6,296 nucleotides of DNA from Leptospira jelokensis (GTDB lineage Bacteria > Spirochaetota > Leptospiria > Leptospirales > Leptospiraceae), in the NCBI RefSeq assembly GCF_004769635.1, contig NZ_RQGH01000032.1, positions 1-6,296 on the forward strand, in the 5' to 3' direction. A program made the translations under genes and the position numbers. Below are positions 5,808 through 6,296 of the stretch, one piece after another (positions within the stretch are counted from its first letter, which is position 1; the number at the start of each line of letters is the position of its first letter). The notes below the pieces were generated by a model that worked only from the letters and a program-made list of their open reading frames with translations, ran no database searches and was not told the DNA's origin.

Positions 5808-6296
5808 TTGAAGCTAAAGATAACTATTCATCCGTTTTTTGGATCTACTAAAAGTAATCATCCTTGGATTTACTTAGGTTCTAACGTTCAAAAATGTCAA
5901 AGGATAACACTGGGGTCAACAGGAGATCGGATCGATATTTCTGAGTGGGTTCAAATTGAAAGAAAATCAATACTTCCTGATGTTTTGATATTCTTAAATG
6001 GGTTAAGTATATTAAATCGCCATTCGATTGATTGGGGAGTGACTCATCTATCCGGAAAAAATAACCTAGTAAGTCCATTCTTTTTATCTGTCTTTCAAGT
6101 TTCAGCTTTGATAAAATACATCGAAGATAATGCGGATAAAATGTCTGTCTTAAATGTAATTTGCGAAGATTCTTATTTAGCTGAGACTGTGTTTCTAAGT
6201 TTAAAGAGTTTTAAGTTTAAAATCTCTAGAAGTGTTATACGCTTATACTTAGGGAAGATGATATCTTCTTTCTATTTTCTGTTAAAGTTTATCTAT
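5808..6296 (+). CDS. Incomplete gene of unknown function, possibly a surface carbohydrate biosynthesis protein
   Basis: One frame stays open for 163 codons to the last base of the window, continuing the operon 19 bases after the methyltransferase stop. There is no ATG start; TTG 5808 is the most sensible choice and gives MKLKITIHPFFG. The frame is also open upstream into the methyltransferase gene, so the true start is uncertain, and no good Shine-Dalgarno is visible. The product mixes beta-strand-like stretches (VLIFLNGLSIL, 59-69) with a motif-like region WGVTHLSGKNNLVSPFF (76-92), then VICEDSYLAETVFLSL (117-132) and a hydrophobic end from about residue 151 that may begin a membrane or buried segment. 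It recalls the large surface carbohydrate biosynthesis proteins found in spirochaete O-antigen loci, but this is a weak impression from memory. I cannot assign a catalytic function. An antisense frame over the same bases lacks gene features. Confidence 0.65.
   Translation, partial: MKLKITIHPFFGSTKSNHPWIYLGSNVQKCQRITLGSTGDRIDISEWVQIERKSILPDVLIFLNGLSILNRHSIDWGVTHLSGKNNLVSPFFLSVFQVSALIKYIEDNADKMSVLNVICEDSYLAETVFLSLKSFKFKISRSVIRLYLGKMISSFYFLLKFIY

Noticed and set aside
5881..6078. Antisense open frame of 65 codons near the window end
   Set aside because: The sense strand has a longer continuous frame in operon orientation; the antisense frame is short and featureless.
6196..6221. Direct repeat TAAGTTTAAA spaced by 16 bases
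   Set aside because: It lies within coding sequence that encodes similar Leu/Phe/Lys runs and is A+T-rich, so chance and codon use explain it.

Overview
The window is about 37-38% G+C and densely coded on the + strand. It holds six or seven genes packed head to tail, with ATGA overlaps or gaps of a few bases at most junctions. Gene content, the A+T-rich codon use, TTG starts at two genes and the style of the proteins suggest a spirochaete, most likely Leptospira, in a surface polysaccharide (LPS O-antigen type) biosynthesis locus. The genus is inferred from overall resemblance; no rRNA or other taxonomic marker is present.

Layout: (i) 2-496, the 3' part of a 6-phosphogluconolactonase family gene cut by the window start. 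(ii) 493-1359, an NAD-dependent sugar epimerase/dehydratase of the extended SDR family, overlapping the first gene by ATGA. (iii) 1360-1418, the only gap of note (59 bases), with a small A+T-rich hairpin. (iv) 1419-2060, a HAD phosphatase, overlapping by ATGA with (v) 2057-2791, a CMP-sugar synthetase-like cytidylyltransferase. (vi) 2798-3973, a radical SAM enzyme with a short auxiliary-cluster (twitch-type) C-terminus. (vii) 3974-5038, a HisC-like PLP aminotransferase that starts on the base after the previous stop. (viii) 5042-5788, a SAM methyltransferase. (ix) From about 5808 to the window end, an incomplete gene without an ATG start that I do not firmly recognise.

Taken together the genes read as a route to a modified, CMP-activated sugar acid for a surface glycan. 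The HAD phosphatase and cytidylyltransferase are translationally coupled, as expected for dephosphorylating and then CMP-activating a ulosonic or nonulosonic acid. The radical SAM enzyme plus aminotransferase could oxidise an alcohol and then install an amine, and the methyltransferase could cap the product. No condensing synthase (NeuB/KdsA type) or recognisable glycosyltransferase is visible, so the product cannot be named. I found no tRNA, rRNA, insertion sequence, CRISPR array, attachment site or convincing promoter.
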